64,000 nt of DNA from Cronobacter turicensis z3032 (GTDB lineage: Bacteria; Pseudomonadota; Gammaproteobacteria; Enterobacterales; Enterobacteriaceae). The position numbers were made by a program, and so were the translations under genes. Location: the NCBI GenBank assembly GCA_000027065.2, contig FN543093.2:1864074-1928073 (forward strand), written 5' to 3'. The notes below the pieces were generated by a model that saw only the letters and a list, made by a program, of their open reading frames with translations, did not search any database and was not told where the DNA came from. Of this stretch, positions 1-7,038 are shown one piece after another (position 1 is the first letter of the stretch; every line of letters starts with the position of its first letter).

Positions 1-111
1 CGTTTTTTTCTTGTTGACGCGGGCGGAGCTGTGTTCAGATTTTTCGTTGCATTTCGGGCAGGTAACGCGGCTTAAGTAACTGTCTTGCGATTTTCTTTTA
101 TGAATAGCCAT
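1..111 (-). CDS. YnfU-like small zinc-ribbon protein (3' part outside window)
   Basis: The reverse strand opens with ATG at 111-109 and reads 37 codons to the window edge without a stop. The product is basic and carries a CPKC knuckle at residues 18-21, followed by SEHSSARV. This resembles, from memory, the small E. coli protein YnfU, which has a CPxC knuckle, SEHS and a second CPxC pair; the second pair would lie beyond the edge. Zinc binding is inferred. YnfU is associated with cold-shock genes in E. coli, and a CspA-family gene lies about 2 kb away here, so a shared cold-shock context is possible. The gene is partial, so its length and C-terminus are unknown. Confidence 0.6.
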   Translation of the reverse strand, partial: MAIHKRKSQDSYLSRVTCPKCNEKSEHSSARVNKKKT

Positions 112-351
112 AAGTATCTTCTTTGATGTGAGGAGAGAGCACCTTACACACATCCACGGCCAATTGCCCGATATTTATTTTTTAATTTGGTATTGGCGTG
201 TTTTTTATACAGGCTAAATCAGGCGGTTAACGGCAAGTCATCCCGATGAAAGGGCGCCGTGCTACGTATATCACCGCGTTATGACGATTCTGGTAGTTTT
301 ACGGCGCCGGGCGGCGCGGTAATCTTGGCGCGGAAAAACAGGAGGTCAGGG

Positions 352-825
352 ATGCAAAACCGCTACTTTACGCACTGGCGAAACACCTTACGCTGGGGTT
401 ACCGGTTGAGTATAAAACAACTGGTCGTCTTTATTGGGCGCAGCGTCATCGCATACATTTTCCTGCTGGGGCTATGGCTGGCGGTGTTTCAGGCGGTCGC
501 ACTCACGCCGCTCATTGATTACCTCACGGCAGATATCATCACCACCGCCGGGGTGTGGGTAACGCGGAGCTCGCTGGCGCTGGTGGGTATTCCTGTTATC
601 CTGCACGCCATAAAATCTGTTATCTGGCTGTTTACTACCGCGCCGCACGGGCACAGCGGCGACACCAGCAATTATACTGACACGTCGCACCACCCCGGCT
701 CGAACCACGCATCGTATGACTCGACGGTAACGCATTCGCACGCGTCCCACCATAGCAGCTATTCCGACAGTTGCAGTTCAGACAGCAGCTCGGGCAGCGA
801 TTCCGGCAGCTGCAGTAGCGATTAA
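352..825 (+). CDS. Two-helix membrane protein with His/Ser/Asp-rich tail, function unknown
   Basis: The start is the ATG at 352, six bases after a perfect AGGAGG (340-345); the frame is open further upstream but no ribosome site is seen there. The 157-residue product has a basic N-terminus, two likely membrane helices (about residues 26-51 and 70-93) and a tail of about 64 residues made almost only of His, Ser, Asp, Gly, Thr and two Cys, ending in SGSCSSD. The tail looks disordered and could bind metal, but that is inference. A strong intrinsic terminator follows directly, so the gene is probably a single transcription unit. I do not recognise the family. The alternative is a fast-evolving low-complexity envelope protein with no metal role. 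Confidence 0.75.
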   Translation: MQNRYFTHWRNTLRWGYRLSIKQLVVFIGRSVIAYIFLLGLWLAVFQAVALTPLIDYLTADIITTAGVWVTRSSLALVGIPVILHAIKSVIWLFTTAPHGHSGDTSNYTDTSHHPGSNHASYDSTVTHSHASHHSSYSDSCSSDSSSGSDSGSCSSD

Positions 826-830
826 AAAAA

Positions 831-855
831 GCCCGGGGCGGAGCCGGGCTTTTTT
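831..855 (+). terminator. Intrinsic terminator after the His/Ser-rich membrane protein
   Basis: GCCCGG (831-836) pairs with CCGGGC (844-849) and is followed by a run of six T. A seven-A run precedes the stem, so it could also act for the opposite strand. Confidence 0.8.
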
Positions 856-892
856 GGGCGTGATGCGAAGCGTCTTAAGGCTTTTATTACCG

Positions 893-1570
893 CTATGACT
901 CATCGCCATAATAGAGCGTGCCTATCTTGATGAGCGGTCGGCCCTGAGATTTGCGGTGCAGGTTAGAATCGCGCAGCGAATACACGCAGCCGCAATATTC
1001 CTGCTGATAAAACCGCTCACGCTTGCTGATTTCAATCATTCGCGCCGAGCCGCCCTGTTTACGCCAGTTATAATCCCAGTACACCATGCCTTCATAGGGT
1101 GCGACGGCACGCTGCCCGCAGTCGTTAATTTGCTGCATGTTTTTCCAGCGCGAAATACCGAGCGAACTGCTGATCACCTTAAAGCCATTTTCATGCGCAT
1201 AAAGCGCGGTACGCTCAAAGCGCATATCAAAGCACATGGTGCAGCGCACGCCGCGCTCCGGCTCCCACTCCATCCCTCTGGCGCGCTCGAACCAGTTATC
1301 GGTATCGTAATCCGCGTCGACAAAAGGAATGCCGTGCTGTTCTGCAAAGCGGATATTTTCCTCTTTGCGCAGCAGATATTCCTTCTGGGGATGAATATTG
1401 GGATTATAGAAAAATATGGTGTAGTCGATACCGGAAGCCTGGAGCGCTTCCATCACTTCACCCGAGCAGGGGGCGCAGCAGGAGTGCAGCAGCAGTTTTT
1501 GTTCCTGATTAGGCAGCGTAAGCGTGGGCCTGACAAACGCGTTCATCATTACCTCGTCCAGTGTTGTCAT
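893..1570 (-). CDS. queH: Epoxyqueuosine reductase QueH
   Basis: Last step of queuosine biosynthesis: reduction of epoxyqueuosine to queuosine in the anticodon of GUN tRNAs. The 225-residue product has the QueH (former DUF208) hallmarks: HSCCAPC at residues 29-35, a CTMC pair at 110-113 and a YCGC segment at 192-195, the cysteines expected for iron-sulfur and metal binding. I chose MTTLDEV at 1570 because AAGG lies eight bases upstream; an in-frame ATG at 1606 has no better ribosome site. E. coli K-12 uses the unrelated cobalamin enzyme QueG for this reaction, so QueH is a non-orthologous alternative. It sits alone between a terminator and the cold-shock leader. The family call is very secure. 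Confidence 0.93.
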   Translation of the reverse strand: MTTLDEVMMNAFVRPTLTLPNQEQKLLLHSCCAPCSGEVMEALQASGIDYTIFFYNPNIHPQKEYLLRKEENIRFAEQHGIPFVDADYDTDNWFERARGMEWEPERGVRCTMCFDMRFERTALYAHENGFKVISSSLGISRWKNMQQINDCGQRAVAPYEGMVYWDYNWRKQGGSARMIEISKRERFYQQEYCGCVYSLRDSNLHRKSQGRPLIKIGTLYYGDES

Positions 1571-1898
1571 CAGATAAACCTTAACAATATTTCGCGCAGG
1601 ACGCACGTCGTCGCGCCGTTTATTGCGCGGGCGTCCGTTACGAAAGCGCCAGCGGTGGCCGGGAGTAATGAAATTACGCAGCGTAAAAAATAGCGTCGCG
1701 CTTTAAAGGGCAATGGAAAATATATTTTGTTAAAACGAATAAACGACACGACTATCTTTGTTTAACGCGCCCGGGAATTTATTTTGAGGTGATGCTGGCA
1801 ATAAACGCGCGCATGAACTAGCGGTTACCGCTTCATTTTACTAAATATATAGTTTTGTAAAAGGCACAGTATTGCTTGCTTAAAAAATCAGGGCGTGC

Positions 1899-2089
1899 GT
1901 TAATGAACTCCTCGGTTTGATACGCAGAACCCGTGTGCAGTGGTTGGTACGAGTCCTCCACTTCAGTAGTGCTCATCTCCAGACGTTATCCTTCGATATC
2001 TCTTCTTTTGAGTTTCCTCTTAAGCACTGAATATTTCTGTTATGCAAACCATTTTTCGCCGCAAGGCTCAAGTATAAAGGTATTACAAT
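1899..2089 (+). promoter_or_regulatory. cspA-type promoter and long cold-shock leader with cold box
   Basis: The stretch 1571-2089 has no supported gene. Within it, a TTAAT -10-like element at 1900-1904 is followed by GGTTTGATACGCAGA (cold-box-like core at 1918-1928), close to the E. coli cspA cold box TGACGTACAGA in the same position after the promoter. Just before the gene, CGCCGCAAGGCTCAAG followed by AAAGGTATTACAATATG parallels the end of the cspA/cspB 5' leader. A leader of about 170-180 bases is therefore likely and should act as a temperature-responsive mRNA element. The exact start of transcription is inferred. Confidence 0.7.
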
Positions 2090-2302
2090 ATGGCTAACAG
2101 AATGAATGGTTCAGTGAAATGGTTTAACGCGGATAAAGGTTTTGGTTTTATCGCACCAACTGACGGCAGCAAAGATGTTTTCGTCCACTTTTCCGCAATC
2201 CAGAGCGATAATTTTCGCACGCTGACCGAAGGCCAGCAGGTTGAATTCTCGGTTGAAAACGGCGCTAAAGGCCCGTCAGCCGTGAATGTGGTGGCGCTTT
2301 AA
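2090..2302 (+). CDS. CspA-family cold-shock protein
   Basis: Seventy residues forming a single cold-shock (S1-like OB fold) domain. The RNP1 motif KGFGFI and RNP2 motif VFVHFSAI, which bind single-stranded RNA and DNA, are intact. The [11 protein letters not shown] start is like CspA/CspB/CspG, while the end ([20 protein letters not shown]) is closer to CspE/CspC, so I do not assign a letter. The role is melting of mRNA structure in the cytoplasm during cold shock. The long cspA-like leader upstream supports cold induction. ymcF starts seven bases after the stop, so the two are co-transcribed and probably translationally linked. Confidence 0.92.
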   Translation: MANRMNGSVKWFNADKGFGFIAPTDGSKDVFVHFSAIQSDNFRTLTEGQQVEFSVENGAKGPSAVNVVAL

Positions 2303-2309
2303 AGACAAC

Positions 2310-2510
2310 ATGATCGCTGCAGGTTTGCATTTCAAGTGTCCTGCGTGTCATGGCTCGCAGTATCGTACTTCGCGTTTCGACGTGACCGACAAAAATCCGC
2401 ACGGTGCAAAATGTATATTTTGCAAATCTGCCATGCTGGTTGGGATCGCGGCGGCCGAACGTTACGACAGTTATGCGATGATGCATTCGGAAACGAATAC
2501 GCACCGCTAA
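2310..2510 (+). CDS. ymcF: Cold-shock small protein YmcF (zinc-ribbon type)
   Basis: Sixty-six residues with CPACHGSQYRTS near the N-terminus, then DVTDKNPHGAKCIFCKS, giving two CxxC knuckles (CPAC and CIFC) that suggest one zinc site. From memory this matches the E. coli small proteins YmcF and YnfQ, which lie directly downstream of cspG and cspB. Here too it follows a csp gene by seven bases. The start at 2310 has no strong Shine-Dalgarno, consistent with coupling to the csp stop codon. The frame is open back to 2286, but that would overlap the csp gene. The molecular function is not known to me. A terminator closes the unit. Confidence 0.82.
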   Translation: MIAAGLHFKCPACHGSQYRTSRFDVTDKNPHGAKCIFCKSAMLVGIAAAERYDSYAMMHSETNTHR

Positions 2511-2534
2511 AAAACACCCCCATTCAGTAAAAAA

Positions 2535-2556
2535 AGCCCGCTTGCGGGCTTTTTCT
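2535..2556 (+). terminator. Terminator of the csp-ymcF unit
   Basis: AGCCCGC (2535-2541) and GCGGGCT (2544-2550) form a tight GC hairpin followed by a T-rich tract; an A run precedes it. Confidence 0.85.
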
Positions 2557-2646
2557 TTTTCTCTTTCCGGCATAAAAGCAAGACAGCGCAGGGCAGGCGT
2601 AAATAAAAACGCGACGCTTCTGCGCCGCGTTACCCTTTTTCTGAAC

Positions 2647-2883
2647 TCAGTGCTTACGGGCCAGCAGTTGTTCCACCACGGCGCGGGCTGCCGTAATTTT
2701 TTGCGCCCGCTCCGGGTCGCTATTGACGCCCGCTTCAAGGCCTGCGAAATGGTGGCGGGCATTATCAACTACCCGTTCTTTCAGCACGGCGGGCACTTCT
2801 TCCAGTAATGACTGGAACAGAATTTCATACGCCAGGATGCGCGTCTGGAGTTTTTCAATAATTTCGTCAATCGAGCCCGTCAT
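2647..2883 (-). CDS. Small helical protein, unknown
   Basis: Seventy-eight residues, predicted mainly helical and amphipathic (IDEIIEKLQTRILAYEILFQSLLEEVP near the start, then AVVEQLLARKH at the end). The ATG at 2883 is preceded by AGAGGTACAA, a good ribosome site. No transmembrane segment, signal peptide or cysteine is present, so it is probably cytosolic. It is divergently arranged with the small acidic gene at 3031; the 147 bases between them must hold both promoters. I do not recognise the family. It could be a small regulator or adaptor, but nothing in the sequence proves this. Confidence 0.65.
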   Translation of the reverse strand: MTGSIDEIIEKLQTRILAYEILFQSLLEEVPAVLKERVVDNARHHFAGLEAGVNSDPERAQKITAARAVVEQLLARKH

Positions 2884-3030
2884 TTGTACCTCTTCTGGTG
2901 AGTGCGTCGGCGCTACGTTTCACTTTAGCCGCTTGACCGGTCGTTGGCGAGGGGGGAGGCGAGAAAAGCGTCCGGCGCTCGCAGGCCAGGCTACACTTTT
3001 TCTTTGTCCCATGGAAATGAGGAAAGCTTT

Positions 3031-3201
3031 ATGCCTGACAATCGCCATCCCGACAGACCGCTTGCAGACGATAACGAGCATCACGGCTTGCCCGAAGATG
3101 CGCCGAATACGATAAACCCGTGGGAAGAAGACGACCTGCCTGAAAAAGAGGAGCCGCACGGGCGGGAATCGCTGCACGACGCGTGGCGCAAGGCGCCCTG
3201 A
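3031..3201 (+). CDS. Small acidic hydrophilic protein, unknown
   Basis: Fifty-six residues, starting MPDNRHPDRPLADDNEHHG and ending DAWRKAP. It is rich in Asp, Glu, Pro and His, with NPWEEDDLPEKEEPHG in the middle, and is probably disordered. The start at 3031 has TGAGGAAAGCTTT directly upstream; the frame is open back to 2944 without a comparable site. No signal or membrane segment. An intrinsic terminator follows the stop within 20 bases, supporting a real short transcription unit. The function is unknown. A second small acidic protein lies at 4523, and both may belong to the stress-type small proteins of enterics, though that is inference. Confidence 0.65.
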   Translation: MPDNRHPDRPLADDNEHHGLPEDAPNTINPWEEDDLPEKEEPHGRESLHDAWRKAP

Positions 3202-3217
3202 CTTTTACACACGGCAT

Positions 3218-3246
3218 AAGCCGCCTGCGGGCGGCTTCATTTTTTG
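3218..3246 (+). terminator. Terminator after the small acidic gene
   Basis: AAGCCGCC (3218-3225) pairs with GGCGGCTT (3230-3237) across a four-base loop; CATTTTTTG follows. Confidence 0.85.
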
Positions 3247-3297
3247 CGCTCGCTCTCCTTTTTGTTACCTGCCGAAATTTTGTTGTCGCATCCCCCC

Positions 3298-3324
3298 TCT
3301 ACTTTTTCCAAAACCTGCCGATAA
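3298..3324 (+). promoter_or_regulatory. Sigma-28 (FliA) flagellar class 3 promoter of cheV
   Basis: GCCGATAA at 3317-3324 is a perfect match to the FliA -10 consensus. Eleven bases upstream, TCTACTTT (3298-3305) matches the -35 consensus TAAAGTTT at five of eight positions. The element lies about 105 bases before cheV, as expected for a chemotaxis gene of the flagellar regulon. Confidence 0.75.
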
Positions 3325-3429
3325 CGATTTAAACCAAATTCAGGCACAAGGAGTGCCTGAAACCAGGCACCAGCGCGTTATCCCTTCGCCGCATGAGCCA
3401 TCACACATAAGCGTACCTTTGAGGTAAAT

Positions 3430-4398
3430 ATGGATAACTTCCAGAAAGATATCGATGAGAGGGCGAATCTCGCTTTATCGAACAAATTCGAACTGCTTCT
3501 CTTCCGGCTGGGATCTGCGAGTGAAGAGGAGAAACCTGAGCTGTATGGTATTAACGTTTTCAAACTGCGCGAAATCGTGCCCATGCCGACCATTACTAAA
3601 GCCGCAGGCATGCAGGCGCCGCTGCTCGGTATGGCCAACATCCGCGGACAGATCATTCCTGTCGTCGATCTGCCGGCGGTCGCAGGCTGCAAACCGACGA
3701 CCGGGCTGAATCTGCTGCTGGTGACGGAATATGCGCGCAGCACCCAGGCGTTTGCCGTGGAATCGGTCGAAAACATTATCCGTCTCGACTGGAGCCAGGT
3801 GCATACGGCGGAGTCGGGCGTCAGCTCACGCAACATCACCAGCATCGCGCGCCTCGACAGCGACAACCAGAGCAATGAGCTGGCGCTGGTGCTGGACGTT
3901 GAACAGATTCTTTATGACATCATCCCGTCGGTGCGCGACGGTCAGCCGAATACCGTGATGCAGGAGCGCAGCTTCAAACTGAAGCCCGGCGCGGTTGCTA
4001 TCGTGGCGGAAGATTCCAAAGTGGCGCGCTCGATGCTGGAGCACGGTCTTAAAAGCATGGGCATTCCTGCGCTTATGCATACCACGGGCCTTGAGGCCTG
4101 GGAAAAGATCAAGCTGATGGCGAAAGAGGCGCAGGCGGAAGGCCAGTCGATTACCGATAAAATCGCAATGGTGCTGACCGACCTCGAAATGCCCGAGATG
4201 GACGGTTTTACGCTGACGCGTAACATTAAAATGGACGCCAACCTGAAGAAAATTCCGGTGGTGATCCACTCGTCGCTCTCCGGCAGCGCCAACGAAGATC
4301 ACGTGCGTAAAGTCGGTGCGGATGGTTACGTGGCGAAGTTTGAAATCAACGAACTTTCCGCCGCTATCCAGCGCGTGCTCGACAAAGCGGCGAGCTGA
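3430..4398 (+). CDS. cheV: Chemotaxis coupling protein CheV (CheW-receiver fusion)
   Basis: A 322-residue cytoplasmic protein. Residues about 15-165 form a CheW-type SH3-like coupling domain (ANIRGQIIPVVDL is the typical core). Residues about 187-315 form a response-regulator receiver with the acidic pair ED at 194-195, phospho-acceptor D251 in LTDLEMPEMDG, and a conserved Lys near 305. It couples chemoreceptors to CheA, and its phosphorylation probably tunes adaptation. K-12 lacks cheV while Salmonella has it. The sigma-28 promoter upstream places it in the flagellar regulon although no other flagellar genes are in the window. The Shine-Dalgarno is TTGAGGTAAAT before ATG 3430. Confidence 0.96.
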   Translation: MDNFQKDIDERANLALSNKFELLLFRLGSASEEEKPELYGINVFKLREIVPMPTITKAAGMQAPLLGMANIRGQIIPVVDLPAVAGCKPTTGLNLLLVTEYARSTQAFAVESVENIIRLDWSQVHTAESGVSSRNITSIARLDSDNQSNELALVLDVEQILYDIIPSVRDGQPNTVMQERSFKLKPGAVAIVAEDSKVARSMLEHGLKSMGIPALMHTTGLEAWEKIKLMAKEAQAEGQSITDKIAMVLTDLEMPEMDGFTLTRNIKMDANLKKIPVVIHSSLSGSANEDHVRKVGADGYVAKFEINELSAAIQRVLDKAAS

Positions 4399-4522
4399 CG
4401 GCCAGGCTCCGGCTATGGCGGGGCCTGCGCTTTTCAGACAGACGGTAAGCGTACCGCGCCTGCGAAGGCTTTCTGGTCAGCTACACTTAATGTGTTAACT
4501 CTGATGGATACAGGAGGTCATC

Positions 4523-4696
4523 ATGTTTTTTGGTTTCGGATACTTCGGTGAATCGCAAAAAGAGCAGGCTTTTCGCTTACAGGCTGAAGAGCAGGGGGGC
4601 GGTACGCCGGGCCCGGAAGGGGAAGTGACGCGCAAGCGTGACGACAGCGATGACGACGAGAAAGGGCCGTATCGCTCGGAAGACGACGCAAAATAA
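4523..4696 (+). CDS. Small acidic protein with Gly/Phe N-terminus, unknown
   Basis: A 57-residue frame starting MFFGFGYFGESQKEQAF and ending RSEDDAK, with an acidic stretch DDSDDDEK near residues 40-47. A full AGGAGG (4512-4517) lies five bases before the ATG at 4523, and a clean terminator begins right after the stop, so both ends of a transcript are supported. The N-terminus is aromatic and glycine-rich, and the rest is charged and probably disordered. No homologue is known to me. It lies between cheV and virK but is not obviously linked to either. Confidence 0.7.
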   Translation: MFFGFGYFGESQKEQAFRLQAEEQGGGTPGPEGEVTRKRDDSDDDEKGPYRSEDDAK

Positions 4697-4722
4697 AAAA
4701 ACCGCCGACAGGCGGTTTTTTA
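4697..4722 (+). terminator. Terminator after the small acidic gene at 4523
   Basis: AACCGCC (4700-4706), loop GACA, GGCGGTT (4711-4717), then TTTT; A-rich on the other side, so possibly bidirectional. Confidence 0.85.
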
Positions 4723-4756
4723 ATGGGCGCAACGCCGCGTGTATCTGCGGCCCCGC

Positions 4757-5026
4757 TTAACGCAGGGTATCCTGGGCCTCTTCCAGCATCGCCTGCACAT
4801 GGCTGCGAATCAGCGCAAAACGTGAGGCGAGCCTGACCCTGGCGGCAGGCGCTTCATCAGGCGTAATCCAACAATAACCGAGCCCGGGCTGAAGCTCATG
4901 GGCAGTAGCCGCTTCAGGTTCGGGATAGCGTTCCAGCACCGCGTCAAGCGGTCGATAATCCAGCGGCCGAAAATGTCCGTTATCCCGTGGCCGCCTGAGG
5001 CTTACTGCGCGTTCAGCGCGCGCCAC
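4757..5026 (-). CDS. Possible small protein overlapping the virK 3' end
   Basis: An 89-codon frame that shares its first 25 bases with the end of the virK/ybjX gene in another frame. Most of it (4757-5001) is not covered by any other gene, and its text (RPLDYRPLDAVLERYPEPEA, then LGYCWITPDE) looks like real protein rather than an antisense shadow. The ATG start at 5026 gives an Arg-rich N-terminus that may be artefactual; a later GTG (start of VLERYPEPE) is possible. It could be a short downstream partner of virK or the C-terminal remnant of a larger lost protein. The family is not recognised. Confidence 0.4.
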   Translation of the reverse strand: MARAERAVSLRRPRDNGHFRPLDYRPLDAVLERYPEPEAATAHELQPGLGYCWITPDEAPAARVRLASRFALIRSHVQAMLEEAQDTLR

Positions 5027-5943
5027 TGCTCAGCCAGAGAATCCAGCAGTTCGTAGCGTTTACGGTACTCTGAGCGTTTTTTGCTGGCGACCTCTTCCAG
5101 CGGCTTGCGGGCTGCCGTGAGCGGCAACGTGAAGCAGCGCGCGCCATGGCGTTCGCCGCCAATCGATTCCCAGAACTCATCGTAACTTGCAAAAAAGTGC
5201 CGCCCTTTGCTGAAGCGATAGCGCAGCCCGCGAAAGACGTGGCCGTTATTGCTTACCGCGTCGAAATGCGACATGTCATGCTGCTGAATCATCAGCCAGA
5301 GTACTTCCATCAGCAGACGTTTTGGAAAAACGCCGTAACAGGCTTTCGTTGCATCACGAATAGCTTCATGCGGTACGCTTCTGCGCGGGCCCTGCAGGCC
5401 GCCAATAGCGATGCCATAGCCGGCGGCGTCGCGCACCACGCTGAACGTCAGGCTGGCGAGCAGAACGTCGTCGCAGTGCAGCCACAGTGTGCTTTCGCCT
5501 TCGCGTTCCGCTTTGTGCGCGGAAGAAGCGCTTATCACGACGGTTTTATCTTTCGCCGCAAGGGTAAACAGCGGCTGCGGGCTGGTGGCGCAAAGCGCAT
5601 CGGCAAGACGCGGTGCCGCCTCATCGCGAATAAACGCATAGTGATTAATGATAGCGCTGGCACGAGCGCCCGCGCTTAACCCGAGACGCAGATAGTGGCG
5701 ATGAATTTTGCCCGGCAGCGTTTTCTGTACGCTCAGCAGTTGTTCAAAGCGCGGGTTGGTGGCAAGCGCATCCATAAAGCGCAGCGTGGCGGGCAGATAG
5801 ATACAGCTTCGCAACGCGAATTTCAGACGATAGCTTTTTTTCTGCCATAACCCGCCGGGCATCAGCTCGCCGGTGGTAAGGGCTTTAATAAGTTCCATGC
5901 CGCTGCGCGAGGCGGGCGCAGCGTGAGAAGTGATGACCGACAT
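5002..5943 (-). CDS. VirK/YbjX family protein (DUF535)
   Basis: A 313-residue protein matching the DUF535 family: SYRLKFALRSCIYLP near residues 37-52, then the GLQGPRR, DATKACYGVFPKRLLMEVL and ISNNGHVF-like core in the middle, and YDEFWESIGG toward the C-terminus. E. coli YbjX and Salmonella/Shigella VirK belong here; they are linked to envelope resistance to antimicrobial peptides and to virulence-protein expression, with no known enzyme activity. Length is normal for the family. In Salmonella virK is PhoP-regulated, but no convincing PhoP box is visible upstream. The short frame at 4757 follows on the same strand with a 25-base overlap. Confidence 0.85.
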   Translation of the reverse strand: MSVITSHAAPASRSGMELIKALTTGELMPGGLWQKKSYRLKFALRSCIYLPATLRFMDALATNPRFEQLLSVQKTLPGKIHRHYLRLGLSAGARASAIINHYAFIRDEAAPRLADALCATSPQPLFTLAAKDKTVVISASSAHKAEREGESTLWLHCDDVLLASLTFSVVRDAAGYGIAIGGLQGPRRSVPHEAIRDATKACYGVFPKRLLMEVLWLMIQQHDMSHFDAVSNNGHVFRGLRYRFSKGRHFFASYDEFWESIGGERHGARCFTLPLTAARKPLEEVASKKRSEYRKRYELLDSLAEQWRALNAQ

Positions 5944-6379
5944 AAGAAAAACCTTAGATACCGCGAATCACCGAAGTATATCGGGCAAGCGCAACGGCTT
6001 TTTAAACGGCAGCTCAATGCAGAGTGATCAGACAAATCTTAGGGGGGGCTATGGCGAAAAAAACACCCCGCAGCAACGGAGGAGAGCATCAAGGGCTGTC
6101 GTAATACGCTGCACGGACAGGGCAATTGTCCGTACTGCGCTTTCATGGCGGCGCACGCCGCTCCTGCCGCGGGGTAAGATGAGGCTAAACATTGCAGTTA
6201 TATGGGGTATCACACTAACAGCGCCAGCTTAACGTAAAAGCGAAGCAAGAGGATGAAGAAAATAGGGAGATGAGCCAGCAAAATGGACGGTTTTTTGATC
6301 CAGAAATCTTTACATCGCGACATAAGAATGTTCTGATCTGCGCGTGAGATCTATTGTTTATTGCGAACGCGGAAAGACC
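5944..6379. other. Gene-poor stretch upstream of virK
   Basis: No long gene is supported here. The stretch should contain the virK promoter (reverse strand) and the promoter of the gene at 6380. It also contains an inverted repeat ACGGACA (6113-6119) / TGTCCGT (6127-6133) inside the frameshift candidate described separately. Confidence 0.5.
6051..6177 (+). pseudogene. Possible CPYC microprotein split by a frameshift at an A7 run
   Basis: ATG at 6051 follows a G-rich ribosome site (AGGGGGGGCT). Read straight, it stops after 17 codons at 6104. A run of seven A (6057-6063) occurs at codons 3-5. If one A is skipped or is a sequencing error, the frame continues to a TAA at 6175-6177 and gives a 41-residue protein, MAKKHPAATEES then KGCRNTLHGQGNCPYCAF. 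It has Cys-rich GNCPYC and codon use like the neighbours (CTG, CAG, CCG, GCG). The -1 frame instead uses rare AGG/AGA codons. It could be an assembly error, a decayed gene or programmed slippage. The product is unknown. Confidence 0.35.
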
Positions 6380-6685
6380 ATGCAACAACTCAAGCCAGGC
6401 GCTCTCGCCATTATTATCGGCGCCCGTACCGCTGCCGGACGGGAGAATATCGGTAAATCTGTTGAACTCTTCAGCCTCTGCCAACCGGGCGAGCGGTTTA
6501 TTAATCCGGTGACCGGTTTTATGACCGAACTGCCAAAAGCCTGCGCCCGCCCGCTGTGGCTGGTGACCGGCGATGTCGTAGCCGCCGACGGCCAGGCTGG
6601 CTTTGCCTTTGTGCGTGCCGAACACCTGATGCCGCTGGACGGCCAGCTGCTGCCGCTCGAAGAAACGGCGCTTCTTCTCGACTAA
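6380..6685 (+). CDS. Conserved-looking small protein, unknown
   Basis: 101 residues starting MQQLKPGALAIIIGA; GGAAAGACC precedes the ATG at 6380. The body has alternating hydrophobic strands (WLVTGDVVAADG, GFAFVRAEHLMPLDG) that suggest a small beta-barrel or SH3-like fold. The ARTAAGRENIGKSVELF segment resembles small proteins often seen in enteric and phage genomes, but I cannot name the family. There is no signal peptide or membrane segment. Its stop codon overlaps the stop of convergent yeaO by four bases (6682-6685), so the two transcripts must run into each other. Confidence 0.7.
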   Translation: MQQLKPGALAIIIGARTAAGRENIGKSVELFSLCQPGERFINPVTGFMTELPKACARPLWLVTGDVVAADGQAGFAFVRAEHLMPLDGQLLPLEETALLLD

Positions 6686-7038
6686 GCTTTTTCAGCCAGC
6701 TCTCGGAGCCACGCCGCCAGGATCTGCGCATGGTTCTGGCGCCTGTCTTTCGCGCCGTATAACAACGTGAGCGTGCCTTTGCGGGCCATCGCCGCCAGAC
6801 GCTCGCCTTCGGCCTGCTGTGCGGCCAGCTCTTCACGGTAGCGCTCGCTGAAGTGCGTGAAATCGATAACCTCGCCATGCAACGCCTTGCGAAGCGGGGT
6901 GGAGGGGGCCAGCGCTTTATTCCATTCGTCTAACGGCAGATCCGCTTTTTTTATGCCGCGCGGCCAGAGCCTGTCCACCAGCACCCGGTAGCCGTCCTGC
7001 GCGTCCGGTTCGTCATAAACCCGTTTAAGCGTAATCAT
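6682..7038 (-). CDS. yeaO: DUF488-family protein YeaO
   Basis: 118 residues very close to E. coli YeaO: KRVYDEPD, then DGYRVLVDRLWPRGIKK at about residues 16-32 (the DUF488 signature), LRKALHGEVIDFTHF, LTLLYGAKD and QNHAQILAAWL. The start at 7038 has CAGGAGGCAAAC directly upstream; the open frame further upstream lacks a site. The family is cytosolic and its biochemical role is not established. In K-12, yeaO lies beside nimT; here a CTP-synthase-like amidotransferase on the opposite strand separates them. It converges with the gene at 6380. Confidence 0.92.
   Translation of the reverse strand: MITLKRVYDEPDAQDGYRVLVDRLWPRGIKKADLPLDEWNKALAPSTPLRKALHGEVIDFTHFSERYREELAAQQAEGERLAAMARKGTLTLLYGAKDRRQNHAQILAAWLRELAEKA

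Noticed and set aside
956..1693. 245-codon frame opposite queH
   Set aside because: Shadow of queH; no ribosome site and no recognisable motif.
1793..1820. Eight-codon frame with GAGGTG before it in the csp upstream region
   Set aside because: Too short to support and lies upstream of the likely csp promoter.
5990..6020. PhoP-box-like GTTTA upstream of virK
   Set aside because: Only one good half-site; the second is out of register.
5930..6232. 100-codon forward frame across the virK upstream region
   Set aside because: Starts inside virK, uses rare AGG/AGA codons, and competes with the better-supported frames from ATG 6051.
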